Shown here one piece after another: positions 47,812-59,859 of a DNA stretch of 64,000 nt. This DNA is from Welwitschia mirabilis (Eukaryota > Gnetophyta > Gnetopsida > Welwitschiales): assembly GCA_051453625.1 (NCBI GenBank), contig JBOZIK010000001.1, positions 127,064,506 through 127,128,505 of the forward strand, read 5' to 3'. The notes below the pieces were generated by a model. That model did no database searches. It was not told the origin of the DNA and saw only the letters and a program-made list of their open reading frames with translations. A program made the position numbers and the translations under genes. Positions within the stretch are counted from its first letter, which is position 1, and every line of letters starts with the position of its first letter.

Positions 47812-48578
47812 NNNNNNNNNNNNNNNNNNNNNNNNNNNNNNNNNNNNNNNNNNNNNNNNNNNNNNNNNNNNNNNNNNNNNNNNNNNNNNNNNNNNNNNNN
47901 NNNNNNNNNNNNNNNNNNNNNNNNNNNNNNNNNNNNNNNNNNNNNNNNNNNNNNNNNNNNNNNNNNNNNNNNNNNNNNNNNNNNNNNNNNNNNNNNNNNN
48001 NNNNNNNNNNNNNNNNNNNNNNNNNNNNNNNNNNNNNNNNNNNNNNNNNNNNNNNNNNNNNNNNNNNNNNNNNNNNNNNNNNNNNNNNNNNNNNNNNNNN
48101 NNNNNNNNNNNNNNNNNNNNNNNNNNNNNNNNNNNNNNNNNNNNNNNNNNNNNNNNNNNNNNNNNNNNNNNNNNNNNNNNNNNNNNNNNNNNNNNNNNNN
48201 NNNNNNNNNNNNNNNNNNNNNNNNNNNNNNNNNNNNNNNNNNNNNNNNNNNNNNNNNNNNNNNNNNNNNNNNNNNNNNNNNNNNNNNNNNNNNNNNNNNN
48301 NNNNNNNNNNNNNNNNNNNNNNNNNNNNNNNNNNNNNNNNNNNNNNNNNNNNNNNNNNNNNNNNNNNNNNNNNNNNNNNNNNNNNNNNNNNNNNNNNNNN
48401 NNNNNNNNNNNNNNNNNNNNNNNNNNNNNNNNNNNNNNNNNNNNNNNNNNNNNNNNNNNNNNNNNNNNNNNNNNNNNNNNNNNNNNNNNNNNNNNNNNNN
48501 NNNNNNNNNNNNNNNNNNNNNNNNNNNNNNNNNNNNNNNNNNNNNNNNNNNNNNNNNNNNNNNNNNNNNNNNNNNNNN
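47812..48578. other. Assembly gap (767 N)
   Basis: It covers the region where the integrase C-terminus of element D should lie, by comparison with C at 23936-24440. Confidence 0.95.
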
Positions 48579-48629
48579 TAGTAATAAAAATCTTGAGTTC
48601 ATTTTTCATCTAAATGATTCAATTAAGCA

Positions 48630-49400
48630 AAATGAGTTTTAAGGTTTTATTCTAAATCCACAAGATTAAGTTGATATGTGGAATGATAAGAATTATAACA
48701 AACATCAACAAGTAAAACATAGACTTTACTGTATACAAGTTCATAAGATGAGAAACTAAGAGAATTATACTAAGTAGTATGGTAAGCTTAAAGAACATCA
48801 TTAAGTTTAAAATATCAAGATTACTTATTAGTAGAAACAAGACTTAAAGCATTTTTTTAATTTCTCTATTGGCATTTTCAGCTTATCCATTGATTTGTAG
48901 ATGGTAAGCACAAGCTACTCTATGTTCTATTCTAATGGATAAAATAAGTTTCTTAAAAATACAATTAATAAAATGAGTTCCCTAATCAATAGTGATTGTT
49001 CATGGAAAGTCAAACAATTACAAAATTTGAGTTCTAGTAAAATCACAAATAGTCTAAGAATCATTTAAAGAAGTAGAAATTACTTCAACTCATTTAGTCA
49101 CATAATTCATAGCCATTAAGATGTAATTTTTATCTTTATAAGGTGGTGTAATTGGGCCTATGAAATTGATTCCCTAATAATCAAAAGATTCAAACTCAAG
49201 AATAGGTTTGAGGAGAATTTCCTATGATCATAAAATGCTACCATAACATTGACATGTATTACACCTTCTAGTATAATTGAAAAACTCCTAAAAAAAACTA
49301 GGCTAATAAAATTTGGAGTGTAGGATTTTCATGATTGTTTTTTGATTGCTAAAATGTTTACCACAAATACCACCATGATAAAGATAAAGGATATCATATT
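48630..49400 (-). pseudogene. Integrase remnant of element D
   Basis: The minus strand gives a zinc-finger region (about 49390-49330), FYWPSFF-like and RRCN-like phrases, VAIMNYVTKWVEVIST-like (about 49115-49060), then a GTHFINCIF-like segment, HRVACAYHLQINGQAENANREIKKML (quoted for position, about 48930-48850) and a leucine-rich tail. It matches C integrase block for block. Frames shift several times. Confidence 0.8.
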
Positions 49401-49479
49401 TTTCCCATTCTAGCATACATTTTATCATAATTTAGTCCTTACACCTATGATAAAGATGGAGATCTATTAACTCGTAGTC

Positions 49480-50960
49480 ATCTATCCCATGTAGAAAAGA
49501 TTTTCTTTGATTGTGACTCTAATTTTGTGGTGTTTTTAAAGTAACAAGATAATTAACAATATCAGCATACCATAGAGGAAGATGAGTAGAAGATACAATA
49601 AATAGTTATTCATTTGGAAAAGAATAAGTAATAGAAAGATCATCAAAAGAAGAAGAAAGGAATGATAAGTGATTTTCTAAGTTGTTATGTTTTCTTGCCT
49701 TATCTATGATGATAAAATTAAATTCTTACATTAAGAGGATGCATCTAATTAACTTAGAACTAGAATATTTCTTATTCATTAAGTATGTAATCACTGGATG
49801 ATCTATGTAGACATTTGTATAAAAGCCTAAAAGATAATGTCTAAGATTATTGAGGAAAAATATTATGGCTGACATCTATCTCTCGGTAGTTGTATAATTT
49901 TCTTAAGCTATAGAAAATGTTTTACTATGGTAAGATATGATTTTAAAATTATTTTCATATTTCTATCTAAGCACCCCACCTACAATAATATTACTGCCAT
50001 CACATATTACTTCAAAATTCTTATTCCTGTTGGGTCCTATTACAATAGGTGTAGAAGAATTTTTTATTTAAGTGTATCAAAAGCAAATTGACAAGATTTA
50101 TTCCATTCAAATTTTACTTCTTCTTTTAGTAATGAGTGTAGAGATTTATAGGTTTTAGCATAATCTTGTTTAAAGCAGTGATAAAGACCATAATATCCAA
50201 GAAAAGATCAAATTTATTTAACATTAGTTGGAGGAGTTAAGTTTTTAATAATGATTATTTTATTAGGGTCTATATTAATTTTTTTTTTTTTAGAAATTTG
50301 GTAACCTAGAACTATTCCATTATCAACTAAAAATAAGCTCTTTTTCCAACTTAAATAAAGGCCATACTCTATGCATCTATCTAGGAATTTTTTTAATATT
50401 TTCAATATTTGATCAAAGGTTTCTCCAAATATTAAACATTAATTCATAAATATTTCTATTAAATCCTCTATCATGTCGTAAAAACTAACCATCATAGCAT
50501 ATTAAAAAATTTTAGAAGCATTTCAAAGTCCAAAAGGCATTTGTCTAAAATCAAGTGTCCAAAAATATAAAGTAAAAGTTGGTTTAGTCTAGTTTTCATG
50601 AGATATAAAAACCTAGTTATAATTGCTATATCCATATAAAAATTAGTAAAAAGTGTATCCCTAAATTCTATCACATATTTGGTTGGTAGGGGATAAGGAT
50701 CATTTTTTGTGACTTTATTAAGTTTTCTAAAATCTATGCATACTCTCCATTTCTCATTCTTCTTTAGTACTACAATTAAGGAACTAACTCATTCACTATC
50801 TAATATAGCATAAATGATTCCAGCATCCATGAATTTAATAATTTTATCCTTAACTACTTGTTTAAGTGCTAGATTTAATCTCCTTTATGGTTGCCTAATA
50901 GGTTTTGAGTTTGTCTTAAGATAGATTCTATGCTGACTAATATAAGCAGGAATGACTAAT
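49480..50960 (-). pseudogene. RT and RNase H remnant of element D
   Basis: RT blocks on the minus strand include LKQVVKDKIIKFMDAGIIYAI (about 50880-50810), SECVSSLIVVLKKNEKWRVC-like, IEIFMN-stop at the catalytic box (about 50455), RCIEYGLYLSWKKSLF, NGIVLGYQIS and IIIIKNLTPPTNV (open 50405-50214), then FLGYYGLYHCF and FAFDTLK. RNase H follows towards 49480. The catalytic Asp pair is lost. The N-terminal blocks are frame-broken. Confidence 0.82.
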
Positions 50961-51153
50961 AAATCTTTATGAGATCATGTGAATGAATTAATTTTGAAAG
51001 TTAAAAGAAAGATTAATGTTGACTCTTATTGAGGAAAGAGGTTTCTGTTGATTATTAAATGTTTGCTCTTATCATTACAAAGAAAAATATACTCTAGTTC
51101 ACTAGGCATATTTTCAGATTTTTAATATCTGTCACAGTTTCATTAATTTTGAT

Positions 51154-51194
51154 CATCATCTCAGGCTATCATCTGGACATCGATAGTGGATGAC
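51154..51194 (-). repeat. Dyad motif between protease and RT of element D
   Basis: ATCATCTCAGG, CTATCATCTGGACATCGATAG and GTGGATGACC. The position agrees with C (34245-34280) and E (60507-60542). Confidence 0.65.
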
Positions 51195-51499
51195 CTTCCT
51201 TAAAGTGTGAATTTCCCTTTTTTTTTTAAATAGTTGGATTTTCTTATAGACTAAGGGTCCTATTTCTTCCTCATTCTAATCTAAAAGATCATTTTTTGAA
51301 TGCTCAAAATTGAATATATTAAAGACTTTAAGTTTTTAATTTCAAGTGGATCATCATAAAGTGTAGTTTTTTGTTACATTAGCCATCTTTCTTTAAATAG
51401 GCGATGTTGTAGGAATAAAATTGATTTAATTTTATTTTCTATGTCCCATTCATCACCTAAGTCTTTTTTTGCTACATTTGAAAACTTTAATTGTAAAGT

Positions 51500-52245
51500 T
51501 TTTATTACTTAAATGACACTTGAACATTCTAGTTCTTGTATTAATAATGTAATGGGCTATTGTACAGAATGCTTTTTCTTGAANNNNNNNNNNNNNNNNN
51601 NNNNNNNNNNNNNNNNNNNNNNNNNNNNNNNNNNNNNNNNNNNNNNNNNNNNNNNNNNNNNNNNNNNNNNNNNNNNNNNNNNNNNNNNNNNNNNNNNNNN
51701 NNNNNNNNNNNNNNNNNNNNNNNNNNNNNNNNNNNNNNNNNNNNNNNNNNNNNNNNNNNNNNNNNNNNNNNNNNNNNNNNNNNNNNNNNNNNNNNNNNNN
51801 NNNNNNNNNNNNNNNNNNNNNNNNNNNNNNNNNNNNNNNNNNNNNNNNNNNNNNNNNNNNNNNNNNNNNNNNNNNNNNNNNNNNNNNNNNNNNNNNNNNN
51901 NNNNNNNNNNNNNNNNNNNNNNNNNNNNNNNNNNNNNNNNNNNNNNNNNNNNNNNNNNNNNNNNNNNNNNNNNNNNNNNNNNNNNNNNNNNNNNNNNNNN
52001 NNNNNNNNNNNNNNNNNNNNNNNNNNNNNNNNNNNNNNNNNNNNNNNNNNNNNNNNNNNNNNNNNNNNNNNNNNNNNNNNNNNNNNTCTTTTATACCTCC
52101 TCAGGGTTTCTTAACCGATGTGTCTACTAATTCTAAGATAATTAAAGTATGATCTATTCTACCTTCTAAACTGAATCTCTTACAAATGTGTAATACATAA
52201 TGTTGACACTCGTTCCAACATTGATTAAAGCCTTTTTTATTCTTT
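51500..52245 (-). pseudogene. Retropepsin remnant of element D, interrupted by a gap
   Basis: The active-site segment KALINVGTSVNIM lies at about 52235-52197 on the minus strand, with Asn (52220-52222) for the catalytic Asp. The far end (51583-51500) reads in phase with an AFCTIAHYIINTRT phrase, equivalent to the LGRAFLATAHSII motif. A 503-N gap (51584-52086) removes the middle. Confidence 0.75.
51584..52086. other. Assembly gap (503 N)
   Basis: The gap lies inside the protease of D and is longer than the sequence expected to be missing (about 250 bases in C), so either extra DNA lies here or the gap size is only an estimate. Confidence 0.9.
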
Positions 52246-52399
52246 TGTCTTCTTCTTATGTGATACTAATGGTTGCTACCCCTAGATCCTTAAATTTTGG
52301 ATATTTTTATAAGACTAGGTTGATTAGAGATTGAGCTAAAAAGACTTTGCAAGGTATAGTTCATTTTTATTTTCTTCTTATTAAGTTTTTCCATAACTT

Positions 52400-54262
52400 A
52401 AAATATTTTGGCTTTTCTTAAAAAGGTTTCTAAAATAATAATTTTATACTCACATTTTGCATTAAAGTTTTAAGATGTTTATCAAAAGTTGAATTAGTAT
52501 TAAGCCTATCAAGCCAAGGGGTTGCTAGTTTCTTTTCTATTTCTTGAAAAGAATTTTTCTTTTTATCTTTACCATTTAAGGGATAAGGGAAGTTATGATT
52601 TTCTAATATTTTGATGTCCTTTTCTTCCCAATCATCTTTAGTATTGTTTTGAAAGGTTAAAGCTTTATAAGGAGGAGGATTTATTTTGTTTTTACTTTGT
52701 GTCATTACTTTATATTTTTTTCTTACTTTATGAGGATTAAATAAAGGTTATGTTTTTAATGATTCTTATAGTCTTTAGTTTGCCAACATGGTTTATTGGA
52801 GGACATTTACTAAATTCTCAATGTTGAAGTTTGCCTTTTCTTATGATTTTCTAAGTTCATCTATAAAATTTTTTAGTGAATTATTTTGATATTGAAAGTT
52901 TGATAGACTTGGTTAAAAGTTTGATAGAATTGGTTAAAAGTTTGAATTTTTGACTTTTGAAATATTAAGAATTGGTTTAAAAATTTTTAAATTTATTGTC
53001 AAAGGTTTGAAAATTTGATTGTATATGCAACCTAGGTTGGAATTGGTTTTGATTTTGATTTTGATTTTGGTTTTTTAAGTTTGAAGATTTTTGATTAAAA
53101 GCACAAGCTTATTCATATATTCTTTCTTTATAGATTAGTACTAATGAACAATCCTTGGTTATGTGATAATTATCTTTGCATAAGTCACATGTTGGCAAAG
53201 CACTCTTTTCAGTTACTAATTTTGCATCTAGAATCATATCAATATATTTATTCAAAATTGTTTTAAAGTTTTTTAATTAAATTTTCTGGTTTAATTTCTA
53301 TTTTATCTACCTTTTATTTCTTAGTTTACTTCTTTTAAATCTTTTACAATTTGGTCTATAGTATGATTATCTCTCAATGTCAGTTTTGGCCAAGTTTTAC
53401 TGACCTCAACAAGTTCTTCTAATGTTTTTCTAGTGTTTTTTAATATTAGGTTCATTAAGTTTCCATCACAAGAGAAATCTATGAGTTGTTTCATTTGGAT
53501 GTTTAGTACATCATAAAAGTAATTTATTAGATCTTCTCATGTAAACATGTCTATTAAATTAGAATGAATTGTAATAAAGAAAAATTTATATGTGGAAGCA
53601 TAATCCTCATTTGATTATCATTGGAAATTAGTTACTTCTTTCTTTCTCCTCATGTTTTCTTTACTCATAAATCTCTTAATGAAATTTTCTTGGACTTAAT
53701 TCCAAGTCTTTAAACTCTTGTGGAATATATTCCTTAACCAAAGTTTTGATTTAGCTTTTAGTATAATTGAAAAAATGATCATATAGATATAATCACTAAT
53801 TTTCTTCTTTCTATCTCCAAAGATGAGGACTAATTGTTTAATGTCAGTAATGTGTTAAAGGGAATTCTCATCATTTTTATTACTAAATATGGGATAAGTA
53901 TTTAAATTTTTTTAATTCAACATCATCTCCTAGGGATAAATCAAAAGGAGTTTATGTCTCATGTTTTCTATTAGCTATTATCCCTTTAAGAGTAAGATTT
54001 GCATTAGGATAAGTGGTTAAAGATCCCATGACTTATTTTTATTTTTGCATAGTATTTGACATTTTAAAACTATCTTGTTCTAAATTATTTTTTAAAAACT
54101 TTTCTTTCATGAAATCAAATTCTAAAAAATGAATTAGAAGGGCATATTGTATGCACGTGGGGATTACATATCTGATTCTAATTCAAAGTCGACCAATCCT
54201 TCTTGGATATTCTCTTCTATCAGTAGCCTTTCTCTATGTTATTTCTTTCTTGAATTGACCAT
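52400..54262 (-). pseudogene. Gag remnant of element D
   Basis: The probable start is at 54262 (MVNSRKK). The capsid-like FYDVLNIQMKQLIDFSCDGNLM phrase lies at about 53515-53450, matching the C FYNGL segment. The zinc knuckle at 53189-53148 is intact: CDLCKDNYHITKDC. Between knuckle and linker is a low-complexity Phe/Asn/Gln-rich stretch (52900-53100) with short repeats. The open stretch 52705-52430 contains TPWLDRLNTNSTFDKHLKTL, the linker shared with C. Frames are broken elsewhere. Confidence 0.82.
52905..53085 (-). repeat. Short tandem phrases inside D gag
   Basis: GTTTGATAGA and TGGTTAAAAG are repeated in tandem (about 52899-52945), and TTTTGAT repeats three times (about 53046-53068). 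They encode Asn/Gln/Phe-rich low-complexity sequence, common upstream of gypsy gag zinc knuckles. Confidence 0.6.
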
Positions 54263-54414
54263 ATCATAGCACACTTCATATAAAAAACAACAAAAATAAA
54301 ATTAAAAATAACTAATAGTCATGTGACTAATCATGAGTATAACATAGGGAATGATGATAAAAAAAGTAAAGTATTGCTAAAATATGAGAAAATTACCATA
54401 ATCAAAAAATCAAG

Positions 54415-54560
54415 CTATCATCCACCTCGTTATGGGGACAATAGTGAGGATGACAGTATTTTATTACTACTACCAAAAAGAAACTTTACATAAAGAAAAT
54501 CAACTCAAAAATAAATGACTATTATTCTCTCTATCCTGTGGACAACATGAGGGATGATAA
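54415..54560 (-). repeat. Dyad motif, two copies in the D leader
   Basis: Copies lie at about 54415-54455 (CTATCATCC, CGTTATGGGGACAATAG, GAGGATGACAG) and about 54520-54560 (TATTCTCTCTATCC, TGTGGACAACATG, GGGATGATA). Confidence 0.72.
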
Positions 54561-54710
54561 AGTGTTATTATAGATTGAAAAAAATCAAGAACTATGGAAA
54601 AAAACCTATGATTCTAACTAGAAATATTATATCACTACAAATAAATATTTGAACTGAAATTCAATTTACTTACTTGAGTGACAACAATCCTTATACTCCT
54701 TAGTAGCCTT

Positions 54711-54727
54711 TCTTTGCAATAGTGCTA
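54711..54727 (-). other. Primer-binding site of element D (decayed tRNA-Asp type)
   Basis: This is a transition-laden match to the family PBS with one likely single-base deletion, three bases inside the LTR end at 54731. Confidence 0.6.
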
Positions 54728-54730
54728 AGA

Positions 54731-55464
54731 TGTTGTAGTACATAATTTTACAATTTTTTACATAATATTCAATCATATCAATTATAAATATATATTGAAA
54801 ATACAACATACTAGTATAGATGGAAGTGATCCAAATGTTGTAAACATATTAAAGGTATGCAAGAGAATAATGAAAATTTATTTTCATAAAAAATATCGTA
54901 TCCTATTAAACCTAATGCAATGATGCAAGAAAATAAATACATAATGCAATGCAAATGTAACATAATCTACATGAACACCTATCTAATTACGAATTGACTT
55001 ATTAAGAAGATTGGCCTTACATAACATAAATAAGCTAGGGAAACTATTATTAACCAAGACTAATTTAAGCTATCAAGTAAGTTGAATAGAATGTAATGCA
55101 AGTTATCCTAAAAATGCACCTAAACTAATATTATCAACCTTAATAAAAGTTGCTTTGAAGACCTATATCATAAGTGAAAATGTCACTAAATAAAGAATAA
55201 TATAAACCATAAGACACATGTAAAGCATTAAAGAAATGGAAGATAAATAGAGTTTATATTAATCAAACTACATCTAGATTACAACATAGCCCCACCTCAA
55301 TGGAGGATGCATAGACCAATACCAAGGAAATGTCTCTCTATAACTACTCAATATGGATCTCCTGCCCTCTAATTTTTTATCACAAGAATTTTAAGTACAT
55401 TGGATATAATAGGAGGATTTAAGAAGAAAATTATTTATACAACAAGGAAAACATAACCATCACC
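54731..55464 (-). repeat. Truncated 5' LTR of element D
   Basis: It matches the 3' LTR from 44704 onward, but similarity stops abruptly at about 55464 (after AACATAACCATCAC). Roughly 550 bases of the outer LTR, including all dyad motif positions, are missing. Unrelated element F begins at once. Confidence 0.8.
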
Positions 55465-56410
55465 ACCCACATTCTTTCATCATTAAATTAAAGGGAAATA
55501 GGGAGACTCACCATGAATGTCTAACCAAACCCAAAAGGAGTTAAGTTTACTAAAGGGATAGACTAATTAGGAGAAACTAAGTCTAGACATCTTAGGAGTG
55601 AAAATGAATTAGAAGACTGATCCATACAAAATAAGCCTAACAAAAAATAAAACCCCATATAAAACAAGGAAAAGGATAAAAAATAAAGATCCATTACCCA
55701 TATAAAAAGAAGCATTACTTTTTTCCCAATAAATTAGGAAGGACAATATAATGAATAATCAACCAGAGGCTCTAAAATTTTTTAAAGAAATTAAAATAAA
55801 GATCTCCCTACTAGAAGCCATTAAGTAGTTACCTTTCTATGTCAAATTCCTTAAAGACTTATACACTATAAAAATGCATATTCACATAAAAAGCAAAGAT
55901 TTCTTAGCTTAACAAACAAGTGCAATTCTTTAGAACAAATCTCCATTAAAACATAAATACCCTAGATGTCCCACAATTTCTATCACTATACATAATAAAC
56001 AACTTAATAAAGCCTTATTAGACTTAGGAGCTAATATAAACTTGCTTTCCTACGAAACCTATAAAGAATTAAGCTACAAAGGGCTTAATAATACAAAACT
56101 CTAACTCTAATTAGTAGACAACTATATTAAAACATTATTAGTAGTTATAAATGATGTTATTGTTAGAGTTGATATTCACTACTTCCTACTAGACTTTGTG
56201 GTTTTAGATATAGAGAAATTAATGAATCAATCTATGTTTTTCATATTAGAAAGACTATTCTTAGTAACCTTAAATTCCATAATAAATCATAGGAATAGAT
56301 TAATGAAAATTTCCTTTGTCAACATAATCATAGAACTAAATATTTTTAATGCCATGAAGTTACCATTAAATGATGAAAGGTAGAATATGGGAATAGAGTA
56401 CAAAGCCTAT
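55465..56410 (+). mobile_element. Element F: Ty3/gypsy gag-protease fragment
   Basis: A plus-strand fragment from mid gag to the end of the protease. Left end: an abrupt junction with the truncated D LTR. Right end: cut by the insertion of element E at 56411. The protease belongs to a related but distinct subfamily, since its active site keeps Asp and its linker differs from that of C and D. The rest of F would lie beyond E, outside the window. Confidence 0.75.
55750..56383 (+). pseudogene. Gag-protease of element F, largely one frame
   Basis: Starting near ATG 55763, the frame reads ALKFFKEIKIKISLLEAI, LPFYVKFLKDLYTIK, KSPLKHKYPRCPTISITI, ALLDLGANINLLSYETYKEL (catalytic Asp at 56021-56023), VRVDIHYFLLDFVVLDIE, MFFILERLFLVTLNSII and SFVNIIIELNIFNAMKLP, ending at 56383. 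All motifs of the plant gypsy retropepsin are present in order. Only a handful of stops interrupt it, several at likely former Gln codons. It is the best preserved protease in the window. Confidence 0.85.
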
Positions 56411-57627
56411 TACGATGCTAAATTTTATGTTTTTGATGGGCCATTTTAAGTATTTTTGTAATATATTTAGATAAACTTGAGCATAAAATGATGATTTTTA
56501 AGAGTCAAGAAGAAAATCATAGAAATACACAATCACTAGCACATTTGGAGGCATTTTGAATTAAGTCTAATACTTTACATTTTAAGAAGGAATTAACAAC
56601 CTTTAAGATTAATTTAGTTAAAAAAAGAGCATCAAAAAGCCTATTGTCCCCTTCATTGTCTAGATGATAGTATAGACAACACCACTTGCATGCTAACTAG
56701 GAGGCTGATTGAACTAATATGAGGGATAAATATAAAAATCTTTTGATGTGGCATCGTCCCCACCATCATCTAGATGACACCCAAGACAACACCTAAAGTT
56801 AGTTAATATACCAAACTTACCTAACTTGTATAATGTATTATGCTCTTTCTGCATGATGTTAGGGTTTTTCATGCACCTATTAGGATTATCTAGTTTTGAG
56901 TCTGTTGTTGTTAATTAATATAGTCTTTACCCTTAACTCTGATCATATAATTACATAAAAAAACCTCATGATAGAAGATCAAAGAGCTAGAGGTCTATTT
57001 GTTAGTTTTAGAAAGAAGTATTCCTTGATGTTAGGTAGTTTCTTCTTCAATAAGGTGCTATCACTTCATAATAGAATGTTGGTTCAATTCCTAATAAAAA
57101 TATTCTTTAGTTTTTATATTTATATGCATGTCCTTTATGGTTTATATTGGTTATGATTCTGTAATAGTTTTATGATTGATATAGGTCATCAAGATCAACC
57201 TTTATTAAGGTTAAAAATTATTAGTTTAGCAACTTGCATTGCATTTTAGATTAAATCATTTCATGTTTTCATACTCTATTTAGGGCACTTAATAGCTTAG
57301 GTTGATTAGGGTTAGTAACAATTTTTTTAGTTAACCTAGATTATATAGGACTAATCTTGATAATAGAGATTTGGTAGTTGAATAGATATTGCATCTAGAG
57401 TAGATTGCATTCACATTTGCATAGTATGTCTATTTTCTTACATTATGATTTTTTTAGAACCTTTACTTTGTGAAAAATAATCCTCTCTATTCTCATCTAA
57501 TGCCTTGGATAGATTACAACATTTAAGTCTACTCCCATATATATTAGTATGTTGTATTTATGCATATACTTGTGATTGATAGAATTTGATAAAGAATGAA
57601 ACATTTACATAAACATGTAGTGCAACA
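56411..57627 (+). repeat. 5' LTR of element E
   Basis: The start (TACGATGCTAAATTTTATG, TG changed to TA) aligns with the A LTR start. The end (GTAGTGCAACA) lies just before the PBS. Shared phrases with A, C and D include GATGGG near the start and the minus-strand equivalents of ATATTAGTATGTTGTATTT near the end. It carries two dyad motifs. Confidence 0.82.
56641..56792 (+). repeat. Dyad motif, two copies in the E LTR
   Basis: Copies lie at about 56641-56682 (CTATTGTCCCC, ATTGTCTAGATGATAG, TAGACAACACC) and about 56751-56792 (GCATCGTCCCC, ATCATCTAGATGACAC, AAGACAACACC). Both show the central CTAGATGA palindrome. Confidence 0.85.
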
Positions 57628-57630
57628 TCT

Positions 57631-57648
57631 TAGTGTCATTACTAGGAA
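57631..57648 (+). other. Primer-binding site of element E (decayed tRNA-Asp type)
   Basis: TAGTGTCATTACTAGGAA followed by AGGCC aligns with the family PBS and its downstream GGAAGGC; almost all differences are G-to-A or C-to-T. Confidence 0.75.
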
Positions 57649-57804
57649 AGGCCTTAAGGAGTTTGAGAATTGTTGTTATCCAAATAAGTGCTTTGGATTT
57701 TGATTTAGATATTTGTTTGTAGTAGCATTATATTTTTACTATGAATATTATAATTTTTTAATGTTTTCCATGTTTTTAATTTTTCATTCTGCATTTTTTG
57801 AACT

Positions 57805-58057
57805 TGTTGTCCTACTTTTCATCTAGATGATACAAGTAGATAATGACTTTTTTAAAGATTTTTTGTAGTTTTAATTTTTAGTTTTCTAGCATCAAATAAA
57901 TTGATATTATCTCCTTGTTATGTAGATGATACAGATGGATGGCTACTAGTTTTGATTTCTATTCTATTTCTATTTTTCTTTGTTATCTATTTTCTGTTTT
58001 TTGTTTTTTATGGAGTGGTCATATAGATAATTGTCCCAAGTGATGATAGAGATGACA
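57805..58057 (+). repeat. Dyad motif, three copies in the E leader
   Basis: Copies lie at about 57805-57847 (TTGTTGTCC, TTCATCTAGATGATAC, TAGATAATGAC), about 57903-57942 (GATATTATCTCC, TTATGTAGATGATAC, GATGGATGG) and a weaker one at 58031-58057 (TTGTCCC, GATGATAG, GATGACAT). Confidence 0.72.
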
Positions 58058-58087
58058 TTTACAAAAACATCATTGAACATGCAAGGA

Positions 58088-59520
58088 CATAGTATACTTG
58101 AATAAAAAGATGAAGTATCTAAGGGAGTAGATCCTGATTGAGGAAAATATCAAATAAGGTATAGTTGATTATGAGCTTAATCCAAGTAAACATATCCCAA
58201 GAATGTAAATAATTCCAAGAATTGAACAAAATTTTTTATCTTTCGCTATTTTAGAATATGTTTTCCCAAAAAAAGCAATAGTATAGAAGTGAATTAATTT
58301 TTTAATTTATTTTAAATACAATGTAAAAGAAAAAACAAGTAGTGTCATTTAATACCCTAATCATAATAAGAACTTCTAATGCAAATACATGTAATGAAAA
58401 TACAAATGTTAAACTTAAAGATCTAATAACCCATAGAAAATGTGAAATCCAAACCCCTTTTAACTTACTTCCTAGTGATGATGTAGAGATAAAAAACTTA
58501 CATGCTTATCTAATGTTTTCAAAATAACATAATGAACATCCTTTTTAACATCTTACCAACATAGAACAATTAGTGCTCACTTGAGAAAATGGGGGAAAAA
58601 ACAAATTAGTGATCAAACTTACATGATTATCTTTCCTATTACACTTCGAGGTAGAGCGAAAATTTGGCTTAAAACTATACATTATAAAAGTTTTAAAACC
58701 TAGAGTTAATTACAAGAAGCCTCTATCAAAAGATTATGAGTAAGAGTAAAATGGGAAAAAAAAAGAAAAGTCACAAACTTTCAATAAAAATCCAATGAGG
58801 ATTATGCCATAGCATATTAATAGATTATTTTTATAGTAGATTGTATAGGGAAACTAAATCACTTATATATTTTTCATGTGATGGTAATTTAATGAATTTA
58901 AACTTATAAAATGCATGGATATTATTGGAATATTTTATGGAAATTAGTCAAATTTGGCCTAAACCAATTTTTAAAGAAACTTAAACTATAGGTCAAATAA
59001 TGAAGGACTTAAAAAAAGTAAAACATGATAAGGAGGAATATCAAAATAATTCAACAAATATGATTTAAGGATTTTACTACTTTTTTGAAGAAATACATTT
59101 AAATAATTATAGATGCAAAAGTAGAAAATGAAAAAATATAACATCAACATGTGACATATGCAAAGATAACTCTCATGTAACAAAAGAATGTCCCTTGTTC
59201 CCAACATGTAAAGAGAAAATACTTGAAGAAGTATGTGAAATTAATTGAAGCCCTTCAAATTTTCAAAACTGAATGCAATATCAACAAGAAATGAGTGGAC
59301 AAAGTAATTGAAAACCTTTTGAGAATAAATTTAATAATTTAAACTTTCAATTAAATAATTTCTAAGAAAGCTCCTCAAATTCTCACTAGAATTAGAATCA
59401 TCTAATGGAAGAGTTGAGGAGAACCAATATAACTATTGAAAATAAAAGTAAAAACATTGAAAAATTAGTTAATGTATTTTAAAAAATAATGTTAGCCTTT
59501 AAAGGTCATAAGGATCTCTT
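58088..59520 (+). pseudogene. Gag remnant of element E
   Basis: The start codon is changed to ATA at 58088 but the start context matches C and D. The open stretch 58342-58527 (LKDLITHRKCEIQTPFNLLPSDD) corresponds to C at 36510-36455. Capsid-like phrases follow at 58800-58960. The zinc knuckle at 59150-59191 is intact: CDICKDNSHVTKEC, with correct C-x2-C-x4-H-x4-C spacing. CPLFPTC and EEVCEIN follow as in C. Many stops occur in the middle. Confidence 0.82.
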
Positions 59521-59859
59521 ATAACTTAAACTTTTCCAAATCCAAATGAATTAAAAATAGATTGTAAAATATATGATATAATAAAAGAAGAAATCTTAGA
59601 TACATATAATTTCCCTTCAACTTTAGATGAATTTTCACAAAAAAAAAAAGAAAAATACAAGCTACTACTTATCTTAATACAAATTCTACTTCTGATGAGT
59701 ACTTAATATAAGACGCTAATAAAAACTATCCTTTTTGAAACTTTTACAAGAAAATCCTAAGTACACTAAGTTGTGGAAAGATCTACTTAGAAGAAAACAA
59801 AAATGTACTATCCCTCATAGAGCCTTCTTTACTCAATCTATTTCCATCTTAGTCATATA

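Larger units (their letters stand above)
44704..55464 (-). mobile_element. Element D: Ty3/gypsy retrotransposon, sister of C, 5' end truncated
   Basis: On the minus strand it has a truncated 5' LTR (55464-54731), PBS (54727-54711), gag, protease, RT, RNase H, integrase, a 3' noncoding region with (GA)n, and a 3' LTR (about 45992-44704). Domain order and many phrases match C. Gaps of 503, 767 and 100 N hide part of the protease, of the integrase 3' part and of the microsatellite. The left flank is TTAGG; the right target copy is lost. Confidence 0.85.
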
